DNA of 64,000 nt, taken from NCBI RefSeq assembly GCF_025499605.1, contig NZ_JAFMVC010000002.1, positions 346,205-410,204 of the forward strand, in the 5' to 3' direction. Shown here piece after piece: positions 11,601 through 20,300 of this stretch; position 1 is the first letter of the stretch, and every line of letters starts with the position of its first letter. The DNA is from Carboxylicivirga litoralis (lineage in GTDB: Bacteria; Bacteroidota; Bacteroidia; Bacteroidales; Marinilabiliaceae). The notes beneath the pieces were generated by a model. That model made no database searches and was not told the DNA's origin. It was given only the letters and a program-made list of their open reading frames with translations. The translations under genes and the position numbers were made by a program.

Positions 11601-13135
11601 AGTTAAAAGCAACAGCGGCATACAACAGAACATTGAAGCACACCGATGAGGAAGAAGTAGAGAATTGGCTGGGCTTTGGTTTTGCCAATGCCTTTACCTC
11701 TGGTACTAAATTTACGGTGCCCGATGATGGTTTCCTATTGTCACATGTGGAGACCTGGTATCGTCACGAAAGCCTGGCATCAGGTACTTTATACGTTGAG
11801 ATTTTAGCCGGAGGCTCTTCTATTGAGCATGCCAGTGTGGTGGCAGAAGGTTCTTTGCAATATGAAGAGGAAGGCTACGGTGATGTAGGTAAGTTCTATA
11901 CCATTGAATTAGATGAGCCTGTTTTCTTGTATCCTGGCGAAGATTTCTACGTGGTGATAAAATACCCATTGGGTGTTGGTAATCCACAAGGGAAAATTAA
12001 CGATTATGCCAATGCGACAGAAGGACGTTACTTCTTCCAGTACGAAGGTGAATGGACTGATATTTATACCAGCCAGTTTTATGATAATGCTTACCTGGTG
12101 AGGGTGCATGAGTTAGAATTCAAGGAAATGACTTGGGTGAAGCTGGGCCAAAAACAAGGAACTGTTGAAGCTGGCCAAAGCTTTGATTTGGATATCACGT
12201 TCGATGCGTTATATGCACAGGAGTATGTTAATAATGCTGAGATTGTGATCACCACTAATGATCCAATCAACAAAGAGTTATCGGCAGAGCTTTATCTGTT
12301 GATGAATCAGGGACCTCGTATTAAGTATGTTGAAGGCAATGCCATGATCGAAGAGAATACGACTTCATTGATAAAGTTCTCGGTTAAAGACATGGAGCAA
12401 GATGATTATACAGTAAGTCTTGAATCCGCCGAAGAATGGATGGAAATGACCACCAACGCAGGAGGAGTGGTGGAAATAACCCTGACACCGGATTATTTTG
12501 CCCAGGGACTGCATGAAGTACAATTGTTAGGAACTGATGAGCATGGAGAAGCAACCAGCTTCATCTATCCATTAGAGGTTATTAATATTAATCGCGATCC
12601 TTATTTTACGCAGGGTGAGCTGAAAGATACCGTAATGGTGCTAGAGCACGGTGCGCATGAAATACCATTTGAGGAGTTGATTGCCGATTATGATATGGAT
12701 GAAATGAGTTTCATTGTTAATCTAAGTAATGAGGAGGTGATTGACCTGTATGTAGGAGAGTCGGGTATTGTTTTAACGCCAACATCCATTGGAAATGTTG
12801 ATTTAACGATTTCAGGTACCGATGAACATGGAGCTAAGTTAAATGGTACATATACTATTACAGTAGTCAACCGTACCGGATTTGATAGTGTTGAAGAAGG
12901 TGGTGTTGAAATATATCCGAACCCGGCTAATGATGTGATTAATCTGCGTTGGATGAACCAGAATGATGGAGATGTGAAAGTGCGTTTGATCAATGCAGCA
13001 GGCGCGGTTGTTGATGAAGCAGTTGTGATGGGTTCCCAGTATACATTTAATGTTGGTCATTTAACCAGCGGAGTGTACATGGTTGAAGTCGTTTCGGGCC
13101 ATCAGTCTGTTGTAACCAAAGTAGTAAAACAATAA
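5609..13135 (+). CDS. Giant secreted S8 (subtilisin) protease with T9SS tail
   Basis: Secreted serine endopeptidase of 2,508 residues. A signal peptide (1-25, ending GHA) precedes a pro-region to about 150. The subtilisin domain (about 185-495) has the full triad D202 (IIDGG), H257 (HGTHVAG) and S436 (GTSMACPH), with oxyanion N366 (AAGN). Next is a fibronectin type III domain (about 503-612), then a long series of beta-sandwich modules: Hydin-like segments near 868-960, and two nidogen-like modules at about 1084-1290 (FSFPFYDRFYDKVWINEQG) and 1523-1714 (YNTIYISAMGWVTF). Cadherin/Ig-like repeats span about 2300-2424. The last 75 residues are a type A T9SS sorting domain (VEIYPNPANDVINL to the end), so export and surface attachment by T9SS are expected. 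It is paralogous to 14327-21934. Active protease by motif; substrate unknown. Confidence 0.95.
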   Translation: MKQKLLLKLHLAVILLVMAATAGHAQQFIDGKLKGKVRVKLEASSLKSFSKLKSTKEGIETGIVAFDAVSDRVAAKGMKRVIPYAAKFEAKYSRYGLNQWYEIEYDTDFDPQEVANEYAKLGEVKHAEVIRQVSVGDVRPASVFSSSQLSEMPFDDPRLKDQWHYKNDGTVLDGAVAGADINLFEAWQQQTGSPDVVVAIIDGGIDVLHEDLKDALWVNEAELNGENGVDDDGNGYIDDIYGYNFAKERAEIEAHLHGTHVAGTVGAINGNGKGVSGVAGGDGINPGVRLMSCQILVEDGNAGGMAEALIYAANNGAVISQNSWGYEDPDVYDQLTLEAIDYFIAEAGAYQDSPMKGGVAIFAAGNEETEGKFYPGAYEPTVAVAAIDYTNELTYYSNYGEWVDVSAPGGDSGLGEAGAILSTLPNNSYGYLQGTSMACPHVSGIAALVVSEYGGSDFTADRLKRHLITSVNDLSPYLTPNQVGKVGSGFIDAAKALKSGSASNPPAQVSDLLVRTSQDEAQVEWSIVADADDEIGSSYTLYWSKNAFDASSLASAASTIITRYFAQVGDRVEYTLEDLAPKTDYYFAVKAFDRWGNESALSEVQVVATNNGPSMEVVVNEPALNIDVTSNSISKSSIQLNNNDDGLLKWSSYIGLAATELDAYNLGIYQPVNAARTFATNIQASSVESYEVAEAPVAMDIDDRLSLKNSGSYVYIGEEDLSLTNSAATRFYVEEAFNVTNFWVDLDLDPEYGPATVEFYKGPQIQDAQLMTSQTFESVGSYAIGYYIEMEEQIYLEPDTYYWVVVHAPAGNDYPLGLTKESEEHYSEECLYSSNGGQTWEFVNDVYGDTDDWVWSLTLRSLSAHLGDYITLSPAEGEVSGNSSETLELTVDGTALVDGTYTEHVIFSSNDTQNKLVKKTITIDVDGHDPILKSQSIIDYGNVFVGKSKTLDIQVVNEGYAGYLLSKWDIKSDNADFVVNSVSSEYVPARGEATVRISFTPSAAGAQYANIEMNNGVYSHSFKLAATAVDPAEVTLTPATASIGTGLAVGDAVAPVSFDITNTGNYPLNYMIPAFADGNTIEGLERPVNEFGYSYSYVLDQGPSYQNVIAIENGWKDISGASNIVEQLKGPSFAVEVDLGFSFPFYDRFYDKVWINEQGVLVFGDDGDVRLNNSYYTNLSRLRDMDMISAAMLGAQFESQNAAVYYDRADGEFRVHYESVHLDGRFVNLQIVLHADGDFDILFQQVARDNGEKPNYFVGITDKVNGQHAYASNSEYPLSFGVSTDYNSHFHFKHPGENMVVAASNAYGTLLPNESATITLEFDTQNALQGDVFQRVPIVSNDVNTPMAIFEVTANFISGGSADLQLPKDTVDFGEVLKTSVVELPLQIVNKGTASEDIVSIEFSSTDFSTTSVTPYAVAPRQSVYLPIAVNTTTAKEATGIATITFEGGTVFEVDLLATINENPIISVTPAEGFTETVNARSTKDIDVTIANTGLGQLELSVLPNDWCYPVSEGSQVGEIDDYDYVYSKGGGAGWVDILEIAKETNLLEEFWYDGTLTPYIAVPLGHPFYYYGQEYNTIYISAMGWVTFIEPVDVTSIFDAPFEFPAEDKFAGALAPLVGPHNNASRTIHENTGIYYHRFDDMFVVTFHQFVDLTGSMSQPYSFQLVLHDNGRIDFNYNHLDFIRVFGVIGFESPDQKEGLIMHNDLFSGTYDPFSYSIFPVKTEVVEPQSETVVKMRIDTKNLYDGTYSYDLPVINNSVESPEVYVPVDLTVVGQPDITVENIDSEVWYVQDSVYVQGFKIKNAGTKAIQLSSSSTIADSDLKVEFYYPAAGNAMNGYAEGYVALDDFIGNQLYAKLFFGQTLIEDGSVMEPGEVWQCYVTYSPTQVGSSAASSTIYDADGNAAVTWTANITSLLPPAATLGDDIYVMADNESHQEVRQLAIGNVEGNSTLEWNATLRFSRGEEAPDAAYVAPMANVSADVLKAASAQDMAVGASAQLKATAAYNRTLKHTDEEEVENWLGFGFANAFTSGTKFTVPDDGFLLSHVETWYRHESLASGTLYVEILAGGSSIEHASVVAEGSLQYEEEGYGDVGKFYTIELDEPVFLYPGEDFYVVIKYPLGVGNPQGKINDYANATEGRYFFQYEGEWTDIYTSQFYDNAYLVRVHELEFKEMTWVKLGQKQGTVEAGQSFDLDITFDALYAQEYVNNAEIVITTNDPINKELSAELYLLMNQGPRIKYVEGNAMIEENTTSLIKFSVKDMEQDDYTVSLESAEEWMEMTTNAGGVVEITLTPDYFAQGLHEVQLLGTDEHGEATSFIYPLEVININRDPYFTQGELKDTVMVLEHGAHEIPFEELIADYDMDEMSFIVNLSNEEVIDLYVGESGIVLTPTSIGNVDLTISGTDEHGAKLNGTYTITVVNRTGFDSVEEGGVEIYPNPANDVINLRWMNQNDGDVKVRLINAAGAVVDEAVVMGSQYTFNVGHLTSGVYMVEVVSGHQSVVTKVVKQ

Positions 13136-13250
13136 AGTAATAAGGGGATAAGTATTCATTATAACGGTAAGCGGACAGAGTCGCATAATTGATTCGACTC
13201 TGATTCGCCAACCGATAGTCAAGGATGAATATCTCAATAAAAAAGACAAT

Positions 13251-13673
13251 ATGAAACACTTAACGCGTATTTTATACATTTTGATGGCAGTCGTATTATT
13301 GGCATCTTGTGGTAGCGACGATGAGGGAGTTGACCTGACAAAGCCAACGGCCGATATTCGATTAACACGCGAAAGCGGCGTCTATAGCCCTGGTTCATCT
13401 ATTCTGATTGATGCAGATTTTATGGATGATATAGCACTTAAAGAGTGCCAGGTGACCATTGCCAGCGCTCGTTCACTCAAAGGATGGGATACCGACTGGG
13501 ATGTGGAAGCTGATAAGCTTAAGCTGTCAGGTACTGAATATTCACTCAGTGGCACACGTGTACTGGAAGATATACCTGTTGATATTTATTATGGCGATTA
13601 CCAGTTATCATTTAAAGTACTGGACGAAGCCAATAACTATAGTATCTATACCATCGATATTGTTATTGAGTAA
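13251..13673 (+). CDS. DUF4625-like surface lipoprotein (copy 1)
   Basis: A 140-residue lipoprotein. A short signal peptide ends in the lipobox LLASC, and the mature N-terminus CGSDDEG is rich in acidic residues, which in Bacteroidota tends to direct lipoproteins to the outer surface. The rest is a single beta-rich domain with the phrases GSILIDADFMDD-like, LKECQVTIASARSLKGWDTDW, and DIYYGDYQLSFKVLDEANNY, which I assign to the DUF4625 family with moderate confidence. It lies 115 bp after the giant protease and before a strong terminator, so the two probably form one unit. Its paralogue at 22009-22428 has the same place after the second protease. A binding, inhibitor or anchoring role for the protease is inference. 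Confidence 0.88.
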   Translation: MKHLTRILYILMAVVLLASCGSDDEGVDLTKPTADIRLTRESGVYSPGSSILIDADFMDDIALKECQVTIASARSLKGWDTDWDVEADKLKLSGTEYSLSGTRVLEDIPVDIYYGDYQLSFKVLDEANNYSIYTIDIVIE

Positions 13674-13731
13674 GCCTGATTATCAATCAAAGCTGTTTAC
13701 TGATGAATTGATTGATTATTAATAATAGAGT

Positions 13732-13765
13732 AAGCCTGCAAGCGTTTTGTTTGCAGGCTTTTTTA
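13732..13765 (+). terminator. Rho-independent terminator after protease unit 1
   Basis: A perfect 10-bp stem (AAGCCTGCAA, 13732-13741; TTGCAGGCTT, 13751-13760) is followed by a T-rich run. It ends the unit made of the first giant protease and its lipoprotein. Confidence 0.9.
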
Positions 13766-14013
13766 TTCGTTTCATCTGCCTTCAATAGCTTCAAAACGCT
13801 ATTACATGAACGAATTTCATTTTTGGAGACCTTCATTAGTGTATGCCGGTGTTTTTGATTTGAAAAAAACAGGTCGAAAACGTTAAAAATATTGAATATA
13901 ACCACTTCTTTTTTGTCAAAATACCAAAAGTAGAGAGGGTGTATTAAAATTCAGTATATCAGTCTTGTAGGTGTGAGGTGTAGTGCTGTTATTAAGTAGT
14001 TTACATGTGTATG

Positions 14014-14063
14014 AGCAGTAATTCTAAGGCTTAATTTCTTTGAGCAGTAGTATCACAGTGTTA
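14014..14063 (+). promoter_or_regulatory. Two-part motif upstream of second protease unit
   Basis: AGCAGTAATTCTAAGG (14014-14029) and, 16 bp on, AGTAGTATCACAGTGTTA (14046-14063) match the element at 5379-5429 at 13 of 16 and 16 of 18 positions with spacing conserved to 1 bp. It lies 95 bp before the small ORF at 14158 and 264 bp before the protease start. The rest of 13766-14157 shows no gene. Confidence 0.5.
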
Positions 14064-14157
14064 AGAAATTTTAATGCCTGTTAACAAGCATCTATTTTGG
14101 CCGATAGAAATTAAACCGCCCAAATAAAAGACAGTTTTCAGAATTAAAATCCGTTCG

Positions 14158-14289
14158 ATGGCTAAGAAGATAAAAGAAGAAGTCTCTGATAAGGAGTTGA
14201 AACAACTCATCGATCAGAATGAAACTCAAAAAGAAGCGCTGAAAAAAATATTGCAGGGCATGTCTAAAGAGGAGAAGAGTAAAAGATAA
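14158..14289 (+). CDS. Small 43-residue charged protein (candidate)
   Basis: An ATG-started reading frame encodes 43 residues, beginning MAKKIKEEVSDKELKQL and ending KEEKSKR. It is almost entirely Lys/Glu/Gln/Leu with heptad-like spacing and should form one amphipathic helix; there is no signal peptide. It is 37 bp upstream of the second protease start and downstream of the shared regulatory motif, so it would be first in that transcript. The first protease has no equivalent. It might be a real small cytosolic protein, a leader peptide, or chance; only its composition and place support it. Confidence 0.45.
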   Translation: MAKKIKEEVSDKELKQLIDQNETQKEALKKILQGMSKEEKSKR

Positions 14290-14326
14290 GAACATTTCAG
14301 TTCAATATAGATATCAATATTTTATT

Positions 14327-17300
14327 ATGAAAAGAACATTACTAAACCATTTTCTGTTGTTGGTGATAAGCCTGTTTGCTTTTACAGGTGGAGTCACGGC
14401 ACAAGAATTTGTAGATGGGAAGCAGCGCGGAGTAATTCGTGTGAAGATGAGTCCTGTCATACAGTCGAGTTTAAAAAGTATTAAATCAACACGCAGCGGA
14501 GGTGTTGAAACTGGCATTGTGGCTTTTGATGCCGTATCGAGCCAGGTAGCTGCCAATAATATGCAGCGCGTATTTCGTTACTCACCACGATTTGAGGAAC
14601 GACACCAGGCAGCTGGTCTGCACCTTTGGTACGAGATCCAATTCGATAAAAATTTGGATCCCGCTGAAGTGGCGAATCAATACCGTCAGTTGCCTGAAGT
14701 GCAAAAAGCAACCATTATTCCGGAGGTCAACCTGATTGGTGCAGAGGGCACTACTGCCCCGGCAGTTTCGTCAGTTAGCAGTAGCTTTAATGACCCTCAT
14801 CTTGGTAAACAATGGCATTATAATAATGATGGTTCGCAAAGCTGGGCTGAAGCCGGAGCTGATATTAACCTGGCCAAAGCCTGGGAAATTGAAACCGGTT
14901 CGTCTGATGTTATTGTGGCCATTATTGATGGTGGTGTGCAGGCTGACCATCCCGACTTGGAGGAGGCCATGTGGACAAATGATGCTGAGTTAAACGGTCT
15001 TGAGGGGATTGATGACGATGGTAATGGTTTTGTGGATGATATTTATGGTTACAATTTTTGCCTGGGGCAAGGAGAGTTGGTAACCCACTATCATGGGACT
15101 CACGTGGCAGGTACTGTGGGTGCTGTTAATAATAATAATACAGGAGTAGCTGGTATTGCCGGTGGTGATGGTAATAATCCAGGTGTTCGATTGATGAGCT
15201 GTCAGATCTTTACTGAAGACGGTGCAGCAGGAGGTTATGCCGAAGCCATTGTGTATGCGGCAGACATGGGTGCTGTGATTAGCCAAAACTCATGGGGATG
15301 GAGCTCGGATGGCTATTATGAAGAGTCTGTTTTAGAGGCCATCGATTACTTTAATGAGCAGGCGGGTTCCTATTCGGGCAGTCCAATGAAAGGTGGAGTA
15401 TCCATTTTTGCAGCGGGTAACCTGGGCTATGAAATAGATATCTATCCGGCCGCCTACGAACCTTGTATTGCTGTGGCGTCTATGGGACCTGATTTTAAGC
15501 GGGCATCATATTCGGTTTATGCCGATTGGGTTGACATTACGGCGCCTGGGGGTAATACCAACTTAGCTCCGGAAGCAGGGGTATACAGTACTTATCGCGA
15601 TGGAGCTTATAGCTATTTGCAGGGGACCTCAATGGCTTGTCCGCACGTGTCCGGTATTGCGGCGTTGGTAGTGTCTAAATATAGAGCGACCGATTTCACA
15701 GCTGACCAATTGAAACAACATTTGTTGACTTCTGTCCATGATATAGAACCTTACCTGACAGAAAAGACAGCCGGTAAAATGGGGAATGGCTACATAGATG
15801 CCTACATGGCATTGCAGTCAGGTGATGCCTCTGTAGTGCCTAATCGCATCAGTAGTTTTAGCATAGAAACGTCCCAGGATTTTGCGACATATACCTGGAA
15901 TGTGCCAGCTGATGCTGATGATGAAAAGGCCGTTAGCTATAACCTCTATTGGAGCAAAGAACCATTTACAGAAGCCAACTTGCAATCGGCCGGTTCTAAG
16001 GTCGTGAATGCTTTCTTTGTTAATGTTGGCGATGAACTGATTAATACTGTGCAAAATCTTGATGCACAAACCGAATATTACTTTGCCATTAAGGCCTTCG
16101 ACCGTTGGGGCAACGGTTCTGAACTATCGGATGTCATTATGGTGATGACCAATAGTGGACCGGAGATTGTGATGGGAGAAGAACTTAATGTAGACATTGA
16201 TGTTCGTACACAGGCTACAAGCACTCAAACTTATTCTTTCGAGAATATAGGAGAAGGGGTGATGGATTGGCGTGCTCATATTGGTCTGGACAGTTTGTCA
16301 CTGACTCCTTTTGCCAGTTCGTCAGTGGTGTATCCTAATTTTAACACCACACCTGTATTAACAGGTATTGGTTCTGAAGACCTGGTTGTAGACGGTAAAG
16401 TGGCGGCTCCATTCTATGAAGTTATCGACGAACGACTGAAATATGTGGAGTATTCAACGAATGCAACCAAGATTATTGGTGAAAACGATACAACCATCAC
16501 TAACTCCGCTGCTACCTGGTATAAGGTAGAGGAGACAGAAGGTTATAACCTGACGCATATGTGGTTGAACCTGAAGGTTAATCCGGAAACAGGCCCTATT
16601 GTGGTGGAAGTTTGGAAAGGAACGGTATTGCGTGAAGCTGAATTGATCTCTTCACAAAATTATACAACAGAGACCGCCTACTGGACCTCTCACTATGTTG
16701 AACTAGAAGAGCAGATTCATTTTAACCAGGGTGATATCTTCTGGACCGTTGTGCATGTGCCATCGGGAAACCTATATCCATTAGGTATAGCTGAAGAACT
16801 CGAAGAAGAACAATCTGATCGTTGTTTTATGAGCTTCAATGGAGGTGCATCCTGGTCAACCTTAGCATCCGTAATTAATAAAGATAACTACGTGTGGTCA
16901 TGGGTGATGCGAAGTACATTGGATGATATTGGTGATTATATTTCGATTGCACCAACTGAAGGTATTCTGGCCAGCAATGAGTCACAAGATATAACGGTTG
17001 ATATTGATGCTAGCAATCTGATTGACGGCTATTATGAAGAAAACATAGTGGTGATATCCAATGACCCTAAAAACAAAGTTGCCAGGGGTAAAGTGAAGTT
17101 TACTGTTGATGGTCATGCTCCAGAACTTAATTCTGTAAAAACGGTTGATTTCGGAAATGTATTTGTCGATCAGCAAAAAACCTTTGATATTCAGGTTGTC
17201 AACAATGGTCTGAGAGGTTATCAGTTGTTAGAAAATGGATACACATCAAGCAATCCGGATATTTTTATTGCTGAAGGCGTTGTGAGTGGTGAAACCATTC

Positions 17301-20300
17301 CTGCGTTGGCTGACGGATGGGTACGACTGACTTTTGCACCTAATGCAGAAGGTACTTTTAATTCTACCGTGACATTAACGGATGAGCAGGGCTATACCTA
17401 TTCATTTAGCGTTCATGGTATCGGTGTTATCCCGGCTAATATTGTGGTGGCCGATACTGAAACGGGCACCGATGAATACACAGTGCCAACGGATTTAACA
17501 GTAGGTGACGCCATAGCTAACCGCACTTTCACCATTACCAATGACGGCAAGTATCCACTACATTATAAAGTACCTAAGTTTGCACCAGAGTATGAAGTGG
17601 AAGGTTTGGTAAAGCCCATCAATAACTATGGCTATACCTACGATTATATGCTTACCGACCAACATCCGGAAGGTTCAACCACGGCCGATAAAATCGCAAC
17701 ACATAACTGGGTGGATATTAGTAGTACAGGTACGAAAATAGACGGTGAGTTACGTGGTCCGGCTTATGCCGTTGAGACAGAAATAGGTTTTTCATTCCCA
17801 TTTCGCGACCGCTTTTACAATAAGGTGTGGATAAATGAGCAAGGCGCACTCATCTTTGGTGAGGAAGGTGATAAAAACCTGGATTGGGCCTCGGGTTCAT
17901 CTTTGAATCCTAATTACCTGCGTGATTACGATATGATCACAGCGACCATGATGCGTCCAACCTACTCTGATAACTCTGCGATTTATTATCATCAGGAAGA
18001 TGGTATGTTCCGCGTGTTTTATAAGAACATCAAGTTTGGAGGTACAAGTGTGGGCGTTGATTTACAGATTGTATTACATGCCAGTGGTGATGTGGATGTG
18101 TTGTTTTATAAATCAGTCTATGTGGCATCTTATCTGATAGGCATTGTGGATAAGGACAATGAGGATGTGGCCTTTATTCATAACAGCGATTATCCTGTTC
18201 TTTTCTCAAAGGGAACAACATCTAACTCTTATCACGATTATTTCCATTTCTACCACCCGGGCGAGAATATGATTTCGAACGTGACCAATCCATCGGGAAC
18301 CGTTCAGCCGGGCGAAGCTGTAGAGCTTGAAGTGTCGTTTAATACAGAGAATGTGCTACAAGATGCGGTTTATGAACGATTGGCTATTGTGAGCAACGAT
18401 CCGGATTTACCAGTGACAAAATACACGATCAATGCTAACTTCGTTGCGGGTGGAACTGCTCAGTTAGTAGCCGATGAGACCGATATTGATTTTGGTGATG
18501 TATTCAAAACGGATGAGGTGGAGCATATTACAACGCTCACTAACTCCGGAACAGCCGATATTCTGATTACAGATATTCAGTTTGGCGGCGCTGATTTGTT
18601 CAGTTGTTCCCGTATAGCGGATTTGCCAATTACAGTAAAAGCGCGTCAGTCGGTTCATATTCCGGTAAAAATCAATACAGGCATTCAGGCTGAAGTGGCT
18701 GCTGGTTTGTTGGAGGATGTGATGACGCTGACAGATGAAGCGGCTGTTAATTATACTGTTAATTTGACCGGTAATGTGGTGGAGAATCCGTTGATTCGAG
18801 TAACACCAGAAGCAGGTATCACACACACGATGAATGCCGGCGAAACTTTCGATACGCAAATCACGGTTTACAACGATGGCGATGGCGAGCTCGAATATGC
18901 TGTGGTACCTACGAACTGGTACTACCTGAAAAATGACTTAGGAGCAGCAACGTCTGAATTCAAAGAGTTTGACTATACCTTTGTGAAAGGCGATGGTGCC
19001 GGCTGGACTGATATAACAGAGTCAGCTGCCAGTTCGAATTTGGAGTCTAAGTTCCTGGATGATAACCTCACCTATTTCACCCTGCCCTTGAAGAATGAGT
19101 ATATCTACTACGGTGAAACCTACAATACTTTGTACATTGGATTAATGGGATGGGTGTCCTTTATTGAACCAGGTGTGCAGTCGTGGCAAGAACGCCCGAC
19201 TGAAACGCCACAGGATGACAATATTCCGGGGGCTATCTCTCCAATGGCAGCTTTCCATCTCCCATATTATTATTCGATTTCTCAGAAGCAAGGTTTGTAT
19301 TACCAGGAAGAAGATGACAGACTGATTGTGTCATGGGAAGATTATGTGCCGGTAGCTGGTATTCGCAGTGAGTATAGCTTCCAGGTGATTATCCATCAAA
19401 ATGGTAACATTGATTTTAATTACCGTAACCTGACTGAACCTAATGTGGCAGCCTTAATTGGTGTTGAGCATCCTAATCAGGCGGATGGCTTAATGATCTG
19501 GAGAGATTACATGCCATCGGGAATTGAATACATGTCATATACGGTTTCTCCGGTTGAAAAGAAGCGAGTGGCGCCAAATTCATCAGCAGTTGTTGATTTG
19601 ACGCTGGATGCAAGCGATCTTTATGATGGGGTGTACACTTCAGACTTAGTCATTGTGAATAATACTGTTGGAGGACAGGCGGTTACTATCCCAGTTGAAT
19701 TAACGGTTAATGGAGCGCCAAATGTAGAAGCGATTGGTAACGATGCCGGTTTGGTGTGGTATGTTGCAGGTGAAAGCTATGAAAAGGAATTCACCATCCG
19801 CAACACCGGAACCAAAACAGTTTATTTTGGTACTGAGGAATTAACAGGTTCTGATGAAATCAGTGTCAGCTACAGGCATGATCCTGTTTATTATAGAGGT
19901 ATGGAGATTCTTGAAGCCGGATTAATACCTGTGGAGAACTTTGTTGGTCAAAAGGTGATTCAGACGGTTGGTCGCATGCAAGTAGAAGTAGCCGATGGTA
20001 CTGAACTGGCACCCGGTGATTCATGGAACATGGTGTTACAATATACACCGGCGGCCCCAAGTGTGGCCACTGCTAACCTTAAGTTGATTGATGCCGATTT
20101 AGTGGAAGCACTCAATTGTATTTTAACGATTGAAAGCAAGATGCCACCGGCCATTACAGTAAGTGATGAGGTGGTAACGGTTAATGCCGATGTGGAAACC
20201 TATACAACATCGCGCGATTTAGTAATTGGCAACGTAAACGGTTCGGGTGATTTGGAATGGAACATTGAAATGGTGTTCAACCGTGGTAAAGAGATTGATA

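Noticed and set aside
13459..13722. Overlapping 87-codon frame within the first DUF4625 lipoprotein gene
   Set aside because: Out-of-frame shadow of a gene with a clear lipobox and paralogue.
18464..18859. 131-codon open frame antisense to the second giant protease
   Set aside because: It lies fully within a well-supported gene on the other strand and its translation is low in order, with no domain, signal or start context. Similar antisense frames occur all along both proteases.
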